This document shows, one piece after another, positions 36,085 through 44,849 of a stretch of DNA of 64,000 nt. The number at the start of each line of letters is the position of its first letter. The stretch's first letter is position 1. Source of the DNA: Methylotenera_A sp031422335 (GTDB lineage: Bacteria; Pseudomonadota; Gammaproteobacteria; Burkholderiales; Methylophilaceae); contig JANOQW010000025.1 in NCBI GenBank assembly GCA_031422335.1, positions 1-64,000 of the forward strand. Direction: 5' to 3'. The notes beneath the pieces are model-generated. The model worked only from the letters and a program-made list of their open reading frames with translations, did not search any database and was not told where the DNA came from. The position numbers and the translations under genes are program-made.

Positions 36085-36969
36085 ATGCATAAAATTTCTA
36101 TGTTGTTTATCATTGCCCTACTTACGACAGCTTGCACCAACAAAGGCGGTGATGCACAATCCGCCCTCTCAAGCACGGCTAGGCAAAAGGTAATAGGATT
36201 AAAAACGCCGGAATCTGTGGTGCAAGCCAAAAATGGGCGCATTTTTGTGTCTGAAATTGGTGAGTTTGGCAAAGATGGCGATGGCCAAATTAGCGAAATT
36301 GACAGTGCAGGTAAAACCACAGTTTTTGCCAGCGGCCTAGATGACCCAAAAGGTTTGGCAGTGATTGGCGAATATTTGTACGTTGCTGATAAAACCAAAG
36401 TGCTAAAAATTGATTTAAAAGAAGCTAAAACTAGCGTGTTTGTTGCAGCCGAGGCATTTCATTCACTGCCACAGTTTTTGAACGATTTAGAAGCTGATCT
36501 GCAAGGCAATTTATATGCCAGTGATAGCGGCGACATTATGGGCACAGGCAAAGGTGGCGCGATCTACAAAATTGACGCGACTGGCAAAGTGCAGCTACTC
36601 ATTGATGGCAAACAAGATGCACGCGTGATGGCGCCAAATGGCTTGCTGGCAGATGACACGGGTGATGTGCTGATTTTTGTCGATTTCACCTCTGGTGTTT
36701 TATATACCTTTAACCAAAAAACGCAGGTGCTGACCGATATTGCAGAAGGTTTTGGCGGGGCTGATGGGCTTGTGCACCACAGCAATGGCACCATGTATGT
36801 GAGTGATTGGAAGACGGGCAAAGTGTTTAGCCTAAGCACTAATGGCGATGTAAACGTATTAAAACAAGGTTATCAATCGGCCGCCGATATTGCAATGAGC
36901 AAAGATGAAGCCTACTTAATGGTGCCAGACATGAAAGCTGGCCAATTAGATTTTATTGTACTTAAATAA
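36085..36969 (+). CDS. SMP-30/NHL-like beta-propeller lipoprotein (paralogue 1)
   Basis: 294 residues from ATG 36085, with GAGAAAAG 8 bp upstream; an ATG at 36067 overlapping the previous stop is an alternative. A lipobox LTTAC makes it a lipoprotein. Six propeller blades carry repeats such as LKTPESVVQAKNGRIFVSEI, ASGLDDPKGLAVIGEYLYVAD and FLNDLEADLQGNLYASDSGD. SMP-30/gluconolactonase-like proteins bind a divalent metal; the substrate is unknown. Nearly the whole protein aligns with the next gene. Confidence 0.78.
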   Translation: MHKISMLFIIALLTTACTNKGGDAQSALSSTARQKVIGLKTPESVVQAKNGRIFVSEIGEFGKDGDGQISEIDSAGKTTVFASGLDDPKGLAVIGEYLYVADKTKVLKIDLKEAKTSVFVAAEAFHSLPQFLNDLEADLQGNLYASDSGDIMGTGKGGAIYKIDATGKVQLLIDGKQDARVMAPNGLLADDTGDVLIFVDFTSGVLYTFNQKTQVLTDIAEGFGGADGLVHHSNGTMYVSDWKTGKVFSLSTNGDVNVLKQGYQSAADIAMSKDEAYLMVPDMKAGQLDFIVLK

Positions 36970-36995
36970 TTAAGAATGCATAAGTGAGAATACAT

Positions 36996-37877
36996 ATGAA
37001 CAAATCAGTGAAAAAACTACTAATTTTATTGGCTTTGCTGCCAACAACTGCTTTAGCAAAAGAACCAGTAAAAGTCACTGGCTTAAAAACGCCAGAGTCT
37101 GTGGTGCAAGCCAAAGATGGCAATATTTACATCTCTGAAATTAATGAATTTGGTAAAGATGGCGATGGTCAGATTAGCAAACTGGATGAAAAAGGCAACG
37201 TGACGGTGTTTGCCACTGGTATGGATGACCCAAAAGGTATTGTAGCGATGGGCGATAAATTGTATGTGGCCGATAAAAACCGCGTGCTAGAAGTGAACAA
37301 AGACGGTACTTGGCAGGTATATGGCGCGCAAATGGCTTTCCCGGGTACGCCAGTTTTTCTCAACGATGTTGAAGCAGATAAATTAGGAAATTTATATGTG
37401 AGCGATAGTGGCGATTTAAAATCGGGCGGACAAATTTACAAAATTGCCAAAGGTGGCGAAAAAGTTTCTATTATTGTCGATAGCAAAAATCCCGATATTT
37501 TGGCGCCCAATGGTTTGCTGTTTGAAGGTCGTAACAATTTATTATCGGTCGATTTTGAAAGTGGTATTTTATATCGTGTGAATATTGCCACTGGCAAAAC
37601 CACTAAACTAGCGACAGGCTTTGGCGGCGGCGATGGCATGGTGAAGACCAAAGCGGGTAAAATTTATATCAGCGATTGGAAAAGCGGCAAAGTGTATCGT
37701 GTGGGTGCGGGTAAAGCGCACGAAGTTAAGGCAGGCTATAAAGCAGCGGCCGATATTGCACTAACCAATGACGAAAAATATATCATGGTGCCGGATATGA
37801 AAGCAGGCGAGCTCGACTTTATTCCGTTAATTACGCCTGCCGATGCCATTAAACAAGCAGCGCCCGAGCAAAAATAA
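36996..37877 (+). CDS. SMP-30/NHL-like secreted beta-propeller (paralogue 2)
   Basis: 293 residues from ATG 36996. A cleavable signal peptide ends at TALAK. It aligns blade by blade with the upstream gene (KTPESVVQAKDGNIYISEI; ATGMDDPKGIVAMGDKLYVAD; APNGLLFEG; VPDMKAGELDFIPL), so the pair is a tandem duplication. The difference is anchoring: the first copy is a lipoprotein, this one is soluble. The function is unknown. Confidence 0.78.
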   Translation: MNKSVKKLLILLALLPTTALAKEPVKVTGLKTPESVVQAKDGNIYISEINEFGKDGDGQISKLDEKGNVTVFATGMDDPKGIVAMGDKLYVADKNRVLEVNKDGTWQVYGAQMAFPGTPVFLNDVEADKLGNLYVSDSGDLKSGGQIYKIAKGGEKVSIIVDSKNPDILAPNGLLFEGRNNLLSVDFESGILYRVNIATGKTTKLATGFGGGDGMVKTKAGKIYISDWKSGKVYRVGAGKAHEVKAGYKAAADIALTNDEKYIMVPDMKAGELDFIPLITPADAIKQAAPEQK

Positions 37878-37897
37878 AACGATTTTAAATAAATCCC

Positions 37898-38686
37898 ATG
37901 CAGGAACTTAGACAACACGCCCTGCATTGGCTTTGCGAAACCAACGCAAAAGTTAAATCTGACGGCGTTATAGCGCTAAAAACGCTAAATTTAAGCATCG
38001 CCACCACCCAATATCCATGCGCCTCCCAGAGCATTCTTAACACGATTCCTGGCAGGCCCATTAAACCAGAATTAGTACCGCCACTTGCGCTGCCCAAGCG
38101 CAGTATGCGCACAGCAGAAGGCCGCGCTGCGCTGATTCACGCGCTGGCACACATTGAATTTAACGCCATTAATTTGGCGCTAGATGCGATTTGGCGTTTT
38201 GATAATATGCCAAAAAATTACTACACCGATTGGCTAAAAGTGGCAGCAGAAGAGGCGTATCATTTTAGCCTTTTAAATGCGCATTTAAAAACCTTGGGCT
38301 ACCAATATGGTAGTTTTGCTGGGCATAATAGCTTGTGGGAGATGGTGGATAGAACCAAAGATTGTGTGCTAGCGCGCATGGCGCTGGTGCCGCGCACCAT
38401 GGAAGCGCGTGGCTTGGATGCTAGTCCCGCACTGCGTAATAAATTCACACAAATTGGCGATGGTGCAATGGCAGATATTTTAAGCATTATTTTGCGCGAT
38501 GAAATTGGCCATGTGGCGATTGGCAATATTTGGTATAACTGGCTGTGCGCAGAAAGAAATTGTGAGCCGATTGCCACGTTTGCAAAACTATGCGTTGACT
38601 ACAGCGCACCCAAATTAAAACCGCCATTTAACCTAGAAGCCAGAAGGCAGGCGGGTTTTACTGAGATGGAATTGGCACTGCTTTAA
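37898..38686 (+). CDS. DUF455 ferritin-like protein
   Basis: 262 residues. A four-helix ferritin-like core has carboxylate/His ligands in HALAHIEFNAI, EEAYHFSLLN, PRTMEARGLDAS and LRDEIGHVAIG, so a di-iron or other dinuclear site is probable. The entry PGRPIKPELVPP is the family's N-terminal hallmark. Residues about 34-46 (ATTQYPCASQS) are encoded by a dispersed-repeat copy in the linker before that hallmark. The function of the family is unknown. Confidence 0.85.
   Translation: MQELRQHALHWLCETNAKVKSDGVIALKTLNLSIATTQYPCASQSILNTIPGRPIKPELVPPLALPKRSMRTAEGRAALIHALAHIEFNAINLALDAIWRFDNMPKNYYTDWLKVAAEEAYHFSLLNAHLKTLGYQYGSFAGHNSLWEMVDRTKDCVLARMALVPRTMEARGLDASPALRNKFTQIGDGAMADILSIILRDEIGHVAIGNIWYNWLCAERNCEPIATFAKLCVDYSAPKLKPPFNLEARRQAGFTEMELALL
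37996..38034 (+). repeat. Dispersed repeat inside the DUF455 gene
   Basis: Exact core CCAATATCCATGCG with CATCGCC to the left and CTCCCAGAGCATT to the right. It is read in a different frame (QYPCA) from the purL copies. Confidence 0.75.
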
Positions 38687-38698
38687 GCTGTAAACAAG

Positions 38699-39538
38699 TT
38701 AAGCTTTAAATAAGTTTTCTATGCCATCTAAGCCACTAAAATTTAACGCATACGTCGCTTGTTGCTGCACGATAGGTTTGGCATGGTAAGCCACGCCAAC
38801 TTCAGCCACTTGCATCATTTTTAGGTCATTGGCGCCATCACCAATGGCAATCGTCTGATTAATTTTTAAGCCTAATTGGTCACGCAAATTCGCCAACTCT
38901 TGCGCTTTGCGGTCAGCATCTACAATATCGCCCAAGACTTGGCCTGTTAGTTTGCCATCGACAATTTCCAGCGTATTCGCCACCGCATAATCTAAGCCCA
39001 GCAAGTCTTTTACATGGTTGGCAAATAGCGTAAAACCACCAGAAACCACCATGGTTTTAATGTTATTGGCTTTACATGCGGCTATCCATTCCACCGCGCC
39101 AGGGTTTGGCCGCAGGCGCTCGTCTATCACACGCCGCAGTGCAATTTTATCCAGCCCTTTTAACAGTGCCACGCGTTTTTTTAAGCTAGTAGCAAAGTCT
39201 ATTTCGCCGCGCATGGCAGATTCGGTAATCGCTGAAACTTCTGGCTTGATATTCATCATATCAGCAATTTCGTCTATGCATTCAATATTAATCAGCGTCG
39301 AATCCATGTCCATCACGCACAGGCCAAATTGATTAAGTCGTTGCGCATCTGGCACCAGCGCGCAATCAATTTTTTGCTCCGCACAAAAAGTTTTTACCTC
39401 GGTCACATCGCTTAAATTAGTAGGCAAATAATAGGCGTGCTCGGCAATTTGCATAAATTGCGCGCTACCGCCAACGATGCGATGAATATGGGTGAGGTGC
39501 GCCATGCCAATGGCACGGCCTTGAATAACTAAACGCAT
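38699..39538 (-). CDS. serB: Phosphoserine phosphatase
   Basis: HAD-superfamily enzyme for the last step of serine synthesis. The nucleophile motif is VMDMDSTLINIECIDEIAD near residue 76; motif II is MVVSGGFTLFA and motif III IAIGDGANDLKMM. 279 residues, with a short N-terminal ACT-like region. It is convergent with the DUF455 gene. Confidence 0.95.
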   Translation of the reverse strand: MRLVIQGRAIGMAHLTHIHRIVGGSAQFMQIAEHAYYLPTNLSDVTEVKTFCAEQKIDCALVPDAQRLNQFGLCVMDMDSTLINIECIDEIADMMNIKPEVSAITESAMRGEIDFATSLKKRVALLKGLDKIALRRVIDERLRPNPGAVEWIAACKANNIKTMVVSGGFTLFANHVKDLLGLDYAVANTLEIVDGKLTGQVLGDIVDADRKAQELANLRDQLGLKINQTIAIGDGANDLKMMQVAEVGVAYHAKPIVQQQATYALNFSGLDGIENLFKA

Positions 39539-39690
39539 AAAAATTTGCTTAAATAGACTAAAACTTAATTATAGCATTGGCATCTGATGCATAATCATTC
39601 AGACTTTTTGATACAAAGCGTAACAAATACCAACTTTGTTATTTTATGTTTGAATGTTATGATTTTTGTATTACGTATAGAAAGCACACC

Positions 39691-40551
39691 ATGAAGTCTG
39701 CAGCAAAACCTACTAAAAAAACTGTTACCAAAACCGCAGCCCAACCATCCGATATAGCACTAGAAAAATCATCCAAAAATTCTGTTACTTCTGGCTTAAA
39801 TTGGCTCAATTTACCCAATTTACCGTTGCCGCTAAAAGCCTTATTTGCAGGCTATTTATTGGTGGTGGGCGTGGGCCTGCTGATGGCAGGTTTGCAAATT
39901 ATGATGACGCACGGCATGGCCGATGGCAAAGTGGGCTTATCTAAAAACGATATTGTGTATAGCTATTATGGCGACCGCGAGCACAGCAAGCTAGAAAGCA
40001 TGCTCAATGGCAGCATGAAGGCGATGGCACCTGATGAAACGCGCGCGGATATTATTAAATGGGTGCGCAAAGGTGCGCCAAAAGCCGATTGGGATGCACA
40101 TTTTAAAGACGTATTTGCCAAAAATTGCGTGTCTTGCCACAGCGTAGTACCCAATATTCCTAACTTTACTAATTTTGAAGAAGTGCAAGTAGTTGCAGCC
40201 ACCAGCCAAGGTGAAAGCATACAAAACCTCACCCGCGTGTCGCACATTCACTTGTTTGGCATTAGCTTTATCTTCTTTTTTATTGGCTTTATTTTTAGTT
40301 TTGCGGTGGGTGTGCCAAAAAAATGGAAAATATTGGCCATTGCCTTTCCGTTCGGCTTTTTGATTCTAGATATTTTATCGTGGTGGCTGACTAAGCTGGC
40401 ACCTGGCTTCGCATATTTCACCATTATTGGCGGTGTGGGTTACAGCTTGGCATCTACTTTTATGTGGGTAACCAGCATGTACCAAATGTTTTGGTTGTCG
40501 CGCAATGGCAAAGTATATGGCAATGCGTGGGAGCAAGATTTAAACAACTAA
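39691..40551 (+). CDS. Membrane-anchored c-type haem protein, unknown function
   Basis: 286 residues from ATG 39691. A Lys/Ser-rich cytoplasmic start is followed by a membrane helix near 53-75, a periplasmic part with haem motif CVSCH at residues 146-150, and about three to four C-terminal helices (HLFGISFIFFFIGFIFSFAV; LILDILSWWLTKLAPGFAYF). Conserved His residues beside the helices could be haem ligands. I recall homologues in related betaproteobacteria carrying a misleading 'elongation factor-1 alpha' label. An electron-transfer role is inferred from the haem site. Confidence 0.75.
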   Translation: MKSAAKPTKKTVTKTAAQPSDIALEKSSKNSVTSGLNWLNLPNLPLPLKALFAGYLLVVGVGLLMAGLQIMMTHGMADGKVGLSKNDIVYSYYGDREHSKLESMLNGSMKAMAPDETRADIIKWVRKGAPKADWDAHFKDVFAKNCVSCHSVVPNIPNFTNFEEVQVVAATSQGESIQNLTRVSHIHLFGISFIFFFIGFIFSFAVGVPKKWKILAIAFPFGFLILDILSWWLTKLAPGFAYFTIIGGVGYSLASTFMWVTSMYQMFWLSRNGKVYGNAWEQDLNN

Positions 40552-40571
40552 ACTTGTCGCGTGAAAAAATT

Positions 40572-40669
40572 AATGCCCTGTAACCGCAAGGGCCATCACC
40601 GCAGAATATACCAGCTAAAGCTGGTTATTCATGCGCGAAAGCCGCATGAATATTGGCTTGCAGAGCATC
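40572..40669 (-). repeat. Extended dispersed repeat with internal covarying hairpin
   Basis: On the minus strand it starts GATGCTCTGCAAGCC then AATATTCATGCGGC and ends with GGTTACAGGGCATT, but about 70 bp of extra structured sequence lies between the arms. GAATA-TA-CCAGC and GCTGG-T-TATTC (40604-40630, loop TAAA) form one hairpin. TATTCATGCG (40626-40635) also pairs perfectly with CGCATGAATA (40643-40652), so the two are mutually exclusive. Confidence 0.75.
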
Positions 40670-40712
40670 ATTTCAATGTGTGTGAATTTTTAGTTTTAAT
40701 GTATATCTAAAT

Positions 40713-41072
40713 TTAAGATATGCAAGCGGCGGTCACAACCACTTCTACTTTGTAACCTGCATTCGCCAACTTGGCTTGCACCGTCGCGCGCGGTGGCGCG
40801 TTGCCTTTAATATCCGCCACCCAGTCATCCCACGCCACATTCATACCTGCATAATCAGCTAAATCGGCCAAATAAATTTGCACCATTAATATGCGCGATT
40901 TATTAGAATTAGCTTGTGCGAGCAGCGCATCAATCAAGCCCAATACTTCGCGCATTTGGCCGTGAATATCTAGTGACAAATCAGCCGCAACTTGGCCAGC
41001 TAAATAGACCACACCATTAAAAACCGCCATATCCGAATAGCGATTTTCGACATTAAAGCGTTTTATACTCAA
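40713..41072 (-). CDS. RidA (YjgF/YER057c/UK114) family protein
   Basis: 119 residues. The imine-deaminase family pattern includes NGVVYLAGQVAADLS, the ligand-binding Arg in SRILMVQIYLADLADYAGMN, and APPRATVQAKLANAGYKVEV. It lies 7 bp downstream of the cysteine hydrolase gene on the same strand, a pairing seen in pyrimidine and amide catabolism, although no rut genes are present. Confidence 0.9.
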   Translation of the reverse strand: MSIKRFNVENRYSDMAVFNGVVYLAGQVAADLSLDIHGQMREVLGLIDALLAQANSNKSRILMVQIYLADLADYAGMNVAWDDWVADIKGNAPPRATVQAKLANAGYKVEVVVTAACIS

Positions 41073-41079
41073 TTTTTAC

Positions 41080-41682
41080 TCAGGCTTTCAAACTCGCTAC
41101 ATCATCCAACACCACTGCAAATAAATCTCGAATGGCTGCCAGCGCGCTGTCATGCATGGTTTGTGCATCTACTGTTTTGCCGTTGGCACCGACTAAACTT
41201 CTAGTCGCGCAAGCGCTGGCGATGACAGTGGGTTTAAAACCCAAGTTAAACGCACCGCGCGCGGTGGAGTTGATGCACATGTGCGTCATAAAGCCGGCAA
41301 TCACCACGTTTTCGATACCCAACGCTTTTAATTGCGCCTCTAGCGGCGTGGCGATAAACGAATTTGGGTAATTTTTAGTGATGACGTTTTCACCATTTTT
41401 TGGCGCAACTTCGGCAGATATTTGACCAATCTCCGCGGTCACATCATACGGCGTGCCCACGCCAGCATCGTGCTGAATATGAATAATGGGCACTTTTAAA
41501 TCGCGCGCCATTTGCAACAGCTTTTGCGCCTCTTTCACCGCGGGTTCCACATTGACTAGTTTCATTAAACCTTGTCTATAAGTATTTTGGCAATCCACCA
41601 TAATCAGCGCAGAATCTTTTAAGCCAGCATGGCTGTAGCCCATGCCAGTAATTTCACGTAATGTTTGCGAGGCTGTTGTCAT
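41080..41682 (-). CDS. Isochorismatase-like cysteine hydrolase
   Basis: 200 residues. Catalytic triad elements: Asp in ALIMVDCQNTY near residue 28, Lys in the NVITKNYPNSF region and the nucleophile Cys in FMTHMCINSTARGAF near residue 133. Family members hydrolyse amides, carbamates or isochorismate; the substrate is not evident. Probably one operon with the RidA gene. Confidence 0.88.
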   Translation of the reverse strand: MTTASQTLREITGMGYSHAGLKDSALIMVDCQNTYRQGLMKLVNVEPAVKEAQKLLQMARDLKVPIIHIQHDAGVGTPYDVTAEIGQISAEVAPKNGENVITKNYPNSFIATPLEAQLKALGIENVVIAGFMTHMCINSTARGAFNLGFKPTVIASACATRSLVGANGKTVDAQTMHDSALAAIRDLFAVVLDDVASLKA

Positions 41683-41813
41683 TTTGTGTCCTTTATTATT
41701 GGTTTTGCTAGAAATATTGTTTTACTGGCTGCGCGATTTTTACTAGCTTCGCGACCTGTTTTGCGCGAAAATACTAGTCATAAATTAAATCTAATTCTAA
41801 ACCCCACTTTAAA

Positions 41814-42989
41814 ATGAATTTACACGAATATCAAGCCAAAAATTTATTAAAACAATATGGCCTACCAACGCCTATTGGCGGGGTTGCTGGCGATGCTGCT
41901 GCGGCAGTGGCTGCGGCAAAAAACATCACTTCAGTACAATACGTGGTGAAAGCACAAATTCACGCGGGCGGCCGTGGCAAAGCGGGTGGCGTAAAACTAC
42001 TAAACTCGCTGGCCGAGGTTGAGGCTTACGCAAAAAAACTACTAGGTAACACTTTGGTTACTTATCAAAACGCACCCGATGGCCAATTAGTAAGCCAAGT
42101 GTTGGTAGAAGAAACGCTACCGATTGCGCGCGAGCTGTATTTATCCATGCTAGTGGATAGGACACATGAGCGCGTTGTTGTCGTCGCATCGTCTGCAGGC
42201 GGCATGGATATTGAAGAGATTGCTGCGACACAGCCTGAAAAAATATTGCAAGAAGTGTGCGATCCGCTAAACGGTCTGGTAGATTTTCAAGCGCGTAATT
42301 TAGCCTTTGCGCTAAGTTTAACTGGCGATCAAATTGGCGCATTCACCAAATTACTAAAAGGTTTGTACAAATTGTTTAAAGAAAATGATTTAGCATTGCT
42401 GGAAATCAACCCGCTAATTGTAACAACTGATGGTAAATTAGTCGCCTTAGATTGCAAAATGAGCGTGGATGACAATGCGCTTTATAGGCAAAAAACTTTA
42501 AGCGAGCTGCGCGATTTAAGCCAAGAAGATGCCAAAGAAACAGCCGCGCATGCGGCGGGCATCAACTATATTGCGCTCAACGGCAATATTGGCTGCATGG
42601 TCAATGGCGCTGGCTTGGCAATGGCAACCATGGATTTGATTAAACTGCATGGTGGCGCGCCTGCCAACTTTTTAGACGTGGGCGGTGGTGCCACCGCAGA
42701 AACCGTCACCAAAGCTTTTAAAATTATTTTGGCCGATGCTAATGTTAAGGCGATATTAGTGAATATTTTTGGTGGCATTATGCGCTGCGATATTATCGCC
42801 GAGGGCATTATTACCGCGGTAAAAGACGTCGGTATGCTCATCCCAGTCATCGTGCGTTTAGAAGGTACCAATGTGGATTTAGGCAAACAAATGTTACGCG
42901 AAAGTGGCTTGAATATTATCTCGGCAGAAAACTTAACCGATGCAGCCAAGCAGGCAGTGCTTTCGGTTAAAAGTCAGGCAACGCAATAA
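41814..42989 (+). CDS. sucC: Succinate--CoA ligase (ADP-forming) beta subunit
   Basis: 391 residues. ATP-grasp domain with VVKAQIHAGGRGKAGGVKL near residue 43, and the C-terminal CoA-ligase part (GNIGCMVNGAGLAM; ANFLDVGGGA; VNIFGGIMRCD). It starts MNLHEYQAK like E. coli SucC. It overlaps sucD by one base (TAATG). An MtkA-type malate-CoA ligase is a close relative, but nothing here favours it. Confidence 0.92.
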   Translation: MNLHEYQAKNLLKQYGLPTPIGGVAGDAAAAVAAAKNITSVQYVVKAQIHAGGRGKAGGVKLLNSLAEVEAYAKKLLGNTLVTYQNAPDGQLVSQVLVEETLPIARELYLSMLVDRTHERVVVVASSAGGMDIEEIAATQPEKILQEVCDPLNGLVDFQARNLAFALSLTGDQIGAFTKLLKGLYKLFKENDLALLEINPLIVTTDGKLVALDCKMSVDDNALYRQKTLSELRDLSQEDAKETAAHAAGINYIALNGNIGCMVNGAGLAMATMDLIKLHGGAPANFLDVGGGATAETVTKAFKIILADANVKAILVNIFGGIMRCDIIAEGIITAVKDVGMLIPVIVRLEGTNVDLGKQMLRESGLNIISAENLTDAAKQAVLSVKSQATQ

Positions 42990-43870
42990 TGGCCATTTTA
43001 GTCGATAAAAACACGCGTGTCATTTGCCAAGGGTTTACTGGCAAGCAAGGCACCTTTCATAGCGAGCAAGCACTGGCTTACGGCACTAAAATGGTCGGCG
43101 GCGTCACGCCTGGTAAAGGCGCTCAACAGCATTTAAACCTGCCAGTATTTAATACGGTTAGAGATGCCGTACGCGATAGCAAAGCCAACGCCAGCGTTAT
43201 TTATGTACCACCACAATTTGCGGCTGATTCTATTTTAGAAGCAGCCGATGCGGGCATTGCGCTGATTGTATGCATTACCGAGGGCATTCCGGTGTTGGAT
43301 ATGCTCAACGTAAAAGCCGCAATTAAAGCCAATGGTGTGAAGCTGATTGGTCCAAACTGCCCTGGCATTATCACGCCAGATGAATGCAAAATTGGCATTA
43401 TGCCGGGCAGCATTCATTTACGCGGCAAGGTCGGCGTGGTGTCGCGCTCTGGCACGCTCACTTACGAAGCTGTGCATCAAACGACTGCGCTGGGTTTGGG
43501 TCAAACCACTTGTGTGGGCATTGGTGGCGACCCAATTAAAGGCCTTAACTTTATTGATTGCCTAGCCATGTTTGAAGATGACCCTGAAACTGAAGCTATT
43601 ATTATGGTGGGCGAAATTGGCGGCAGTGACGAAGAAGCGGCAGCCGATTATATTAAACACCATATCACTAAGCCAGTGGCAGCCTATATTGCAGGCCTAA
43701 CCGCGCCAGCAGGCAAGCGCATGGGGCATGCGGGGGCGATTATTTCAGGTGGCAGTGGCCGTGCCGAAGATAAAATTAAGGCACTTGAACTAGCAGGTTG
43801 CGTGGTGGCCAACTCACCTGCAGGTTTGGGCGAAGCCGTGTTGCAAGCGATTAAAAACAAAGGCCTATAA
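42989..43870 (+). CDS. sucD: Succinate--CoA ligase (ADP-forming) alpha subunit
   Basis: 293 residues. CoA-binding Rossmann N-domain (CQGFTGKQGTFHSEQAL), GPNCPGIITPDECKIGIMP and the phosphohistidine in KRMGHAGAIISGG near residue 248. It forms the heterotetramer with SucC encoded immediately upstream. Confidence 0.94.
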   Translation: MAILVDKNTRVICQGFTGKQGTFHSEQALAYGTKMVGGVTPGKGAQQHLNLPVFNTVRDAVRDSKANASVIYVPPQFAADSILEAADAGIALIVCITEGIPVLDMLNVKAAIKANGVKLIGPNCPGIITPDECKIGIMPGSIHLRGKVGVVSRSGTLTYEAVHQTTALGLGQTTCVGIGGDPIKGLNFIDCLAMFEDDPETEAIIMVGEIGGSDEEAAADYIKHHITKPVAAYIAGLTAPAGKRMGHAGAIISGGSGRAEDKIKALELAGCVVANSPAGLGEAVLQAIKNKGL

Positions 43871-43880
43871 AATTAAACCT

Positions 43881-44825
43881 ATGTCATTGAAAAAAATATT
43901 TGTAAGCTTCTGTTTGTTGTTATGTAGCGCCATAAGTATGGCAGCAGAAGATGTGGCGTACTTGCTCACCGCAGCATCTAAAGGTGATTTGCCGACGGTA
44001 AAAGCCATGTTAACCAGCGGTGTGAATGCCGACACCAAAGACGAAAACGGCATCACCGCACTCATGTACGCCGCGCGTAAAAATCGTGCAGAAGTAGCCA
44101 GATTGCTCATCAGCAAAGGCGCACAAGTCAACGCCAAAGACAACGGCGGCTGGACACCCATTATGTTTGCCACCAAGAAAAATCACATTGAAACGGTGAA
44201 AGTGTTGCTGGATAAAGGCGCTGACCCAAAACAGCGTGACGAAAGTGGCTGGAGCGCGTTTGGCATGGCTTCAACCTCTGGTTACAGCGCAATTGTTGAG
44301 CTGATGATTAAAAGTGGCGTGGACGCCAACGCCAAAAGTGACGATGGCAAAACGCCGCTGATGTACGCCGCAAAAAGTGGCGATGTGCCCACCATAACCG
44401 CACTGATGGCGCAAGGCGCGCAAGCCAATGCACACGACCGACTGGGCGCCACTGCGCTGATGTATGCCGCGCGTGAAGGCCATACGCCTGCGGTTGCGTA
44501 TATGTTAAGTCGTGGCTCTAAAGTGGATGAGCAAGATCAATCGCGCTGGACTGCGCTAACCTGGGCGGTAAAAAAAGCGCAGGTGGAAGTCGCAAAAACG
44601 CTGCTAGCCAACAAAGCTGATGTTGACCACGAAGACAGCGAAGGTACGCCACTATTACAATTGGCGGTGGATACTGGCTCAAAAGATATGGTGAAACTAT
44701 TGCTAGAATATAAAGCGGATGTAAAAGCACGCGATAAATACGGCCTGACTGCTTATGTGTACGCGCTTAAAAAAGGCGAGCCCGAGCTGGTAAAATTGAT
44801 TAAGGATGCTGGTGGCAAATATTAA
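43881..44825 (+). CDS. Secreted ankyrin-repeat protein (about eight to nine repeats)
   Basis: 314 residues. The signal peptide ends near ISMAAE; the rest is contiguous 33-residue ankyrin repeats (NGITALMYAARKNRAEVARLL; GGWTPIMFATKKNHIETVKVLL; DGKTPLMYAAKSG). It begins 10 bp after sucD and is followed by nadE after 24 bp, so it sits in a metabolic operon. The partner is unknown. Together with the ankyrin gene at 31875 the window holds two unrelated-context secreted ankyrin genes. Confidence 0.85.
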   Translation: MSLKKIFVSFCLLLCSAISMAAEDVAYLLTAASKGDLPTVKAMLTSGVNADTKDENGITALMYAARKNRAEVARLLISKGAQVNAKDNGGWTPIMFATKKNHIETVKVLLDKGADPKQRDESGWSAFGMASTSGYSAIVELMIKSGVDANAKSDDGKTPLMYAAKSGDVPTITALMAQGAQANAHDRLGATALMYAAREGHTPAVAYMLSRGSKVDEQDQSRWTALTWAVKKAQVEVAKTLLANKADVDHEDSEGTPLLQLAVDTGSKDMVKLLLEYKADVKARDKYGLTAYVYALKKGEPELVKLIKDAGGKY

Positions 44826-44849
44826 ATTCTGCCAAAAATTTTACATTAA

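Noticed and set aside
41725..41780. Approximate direct repeat GCGCGATTTTTACTAG / GCGCGAAAATACTAG upstream of sucC
   Set aside because: Short and imperfect with no known regulator consensus; possible operator pair, but not enough to call.
42190..42230. Repeat-like GGCATGGATATTG in sucC
   Set aside because: Encodes the conserved SucC motif SAGGMDIEEIA; similarity stops after the core.
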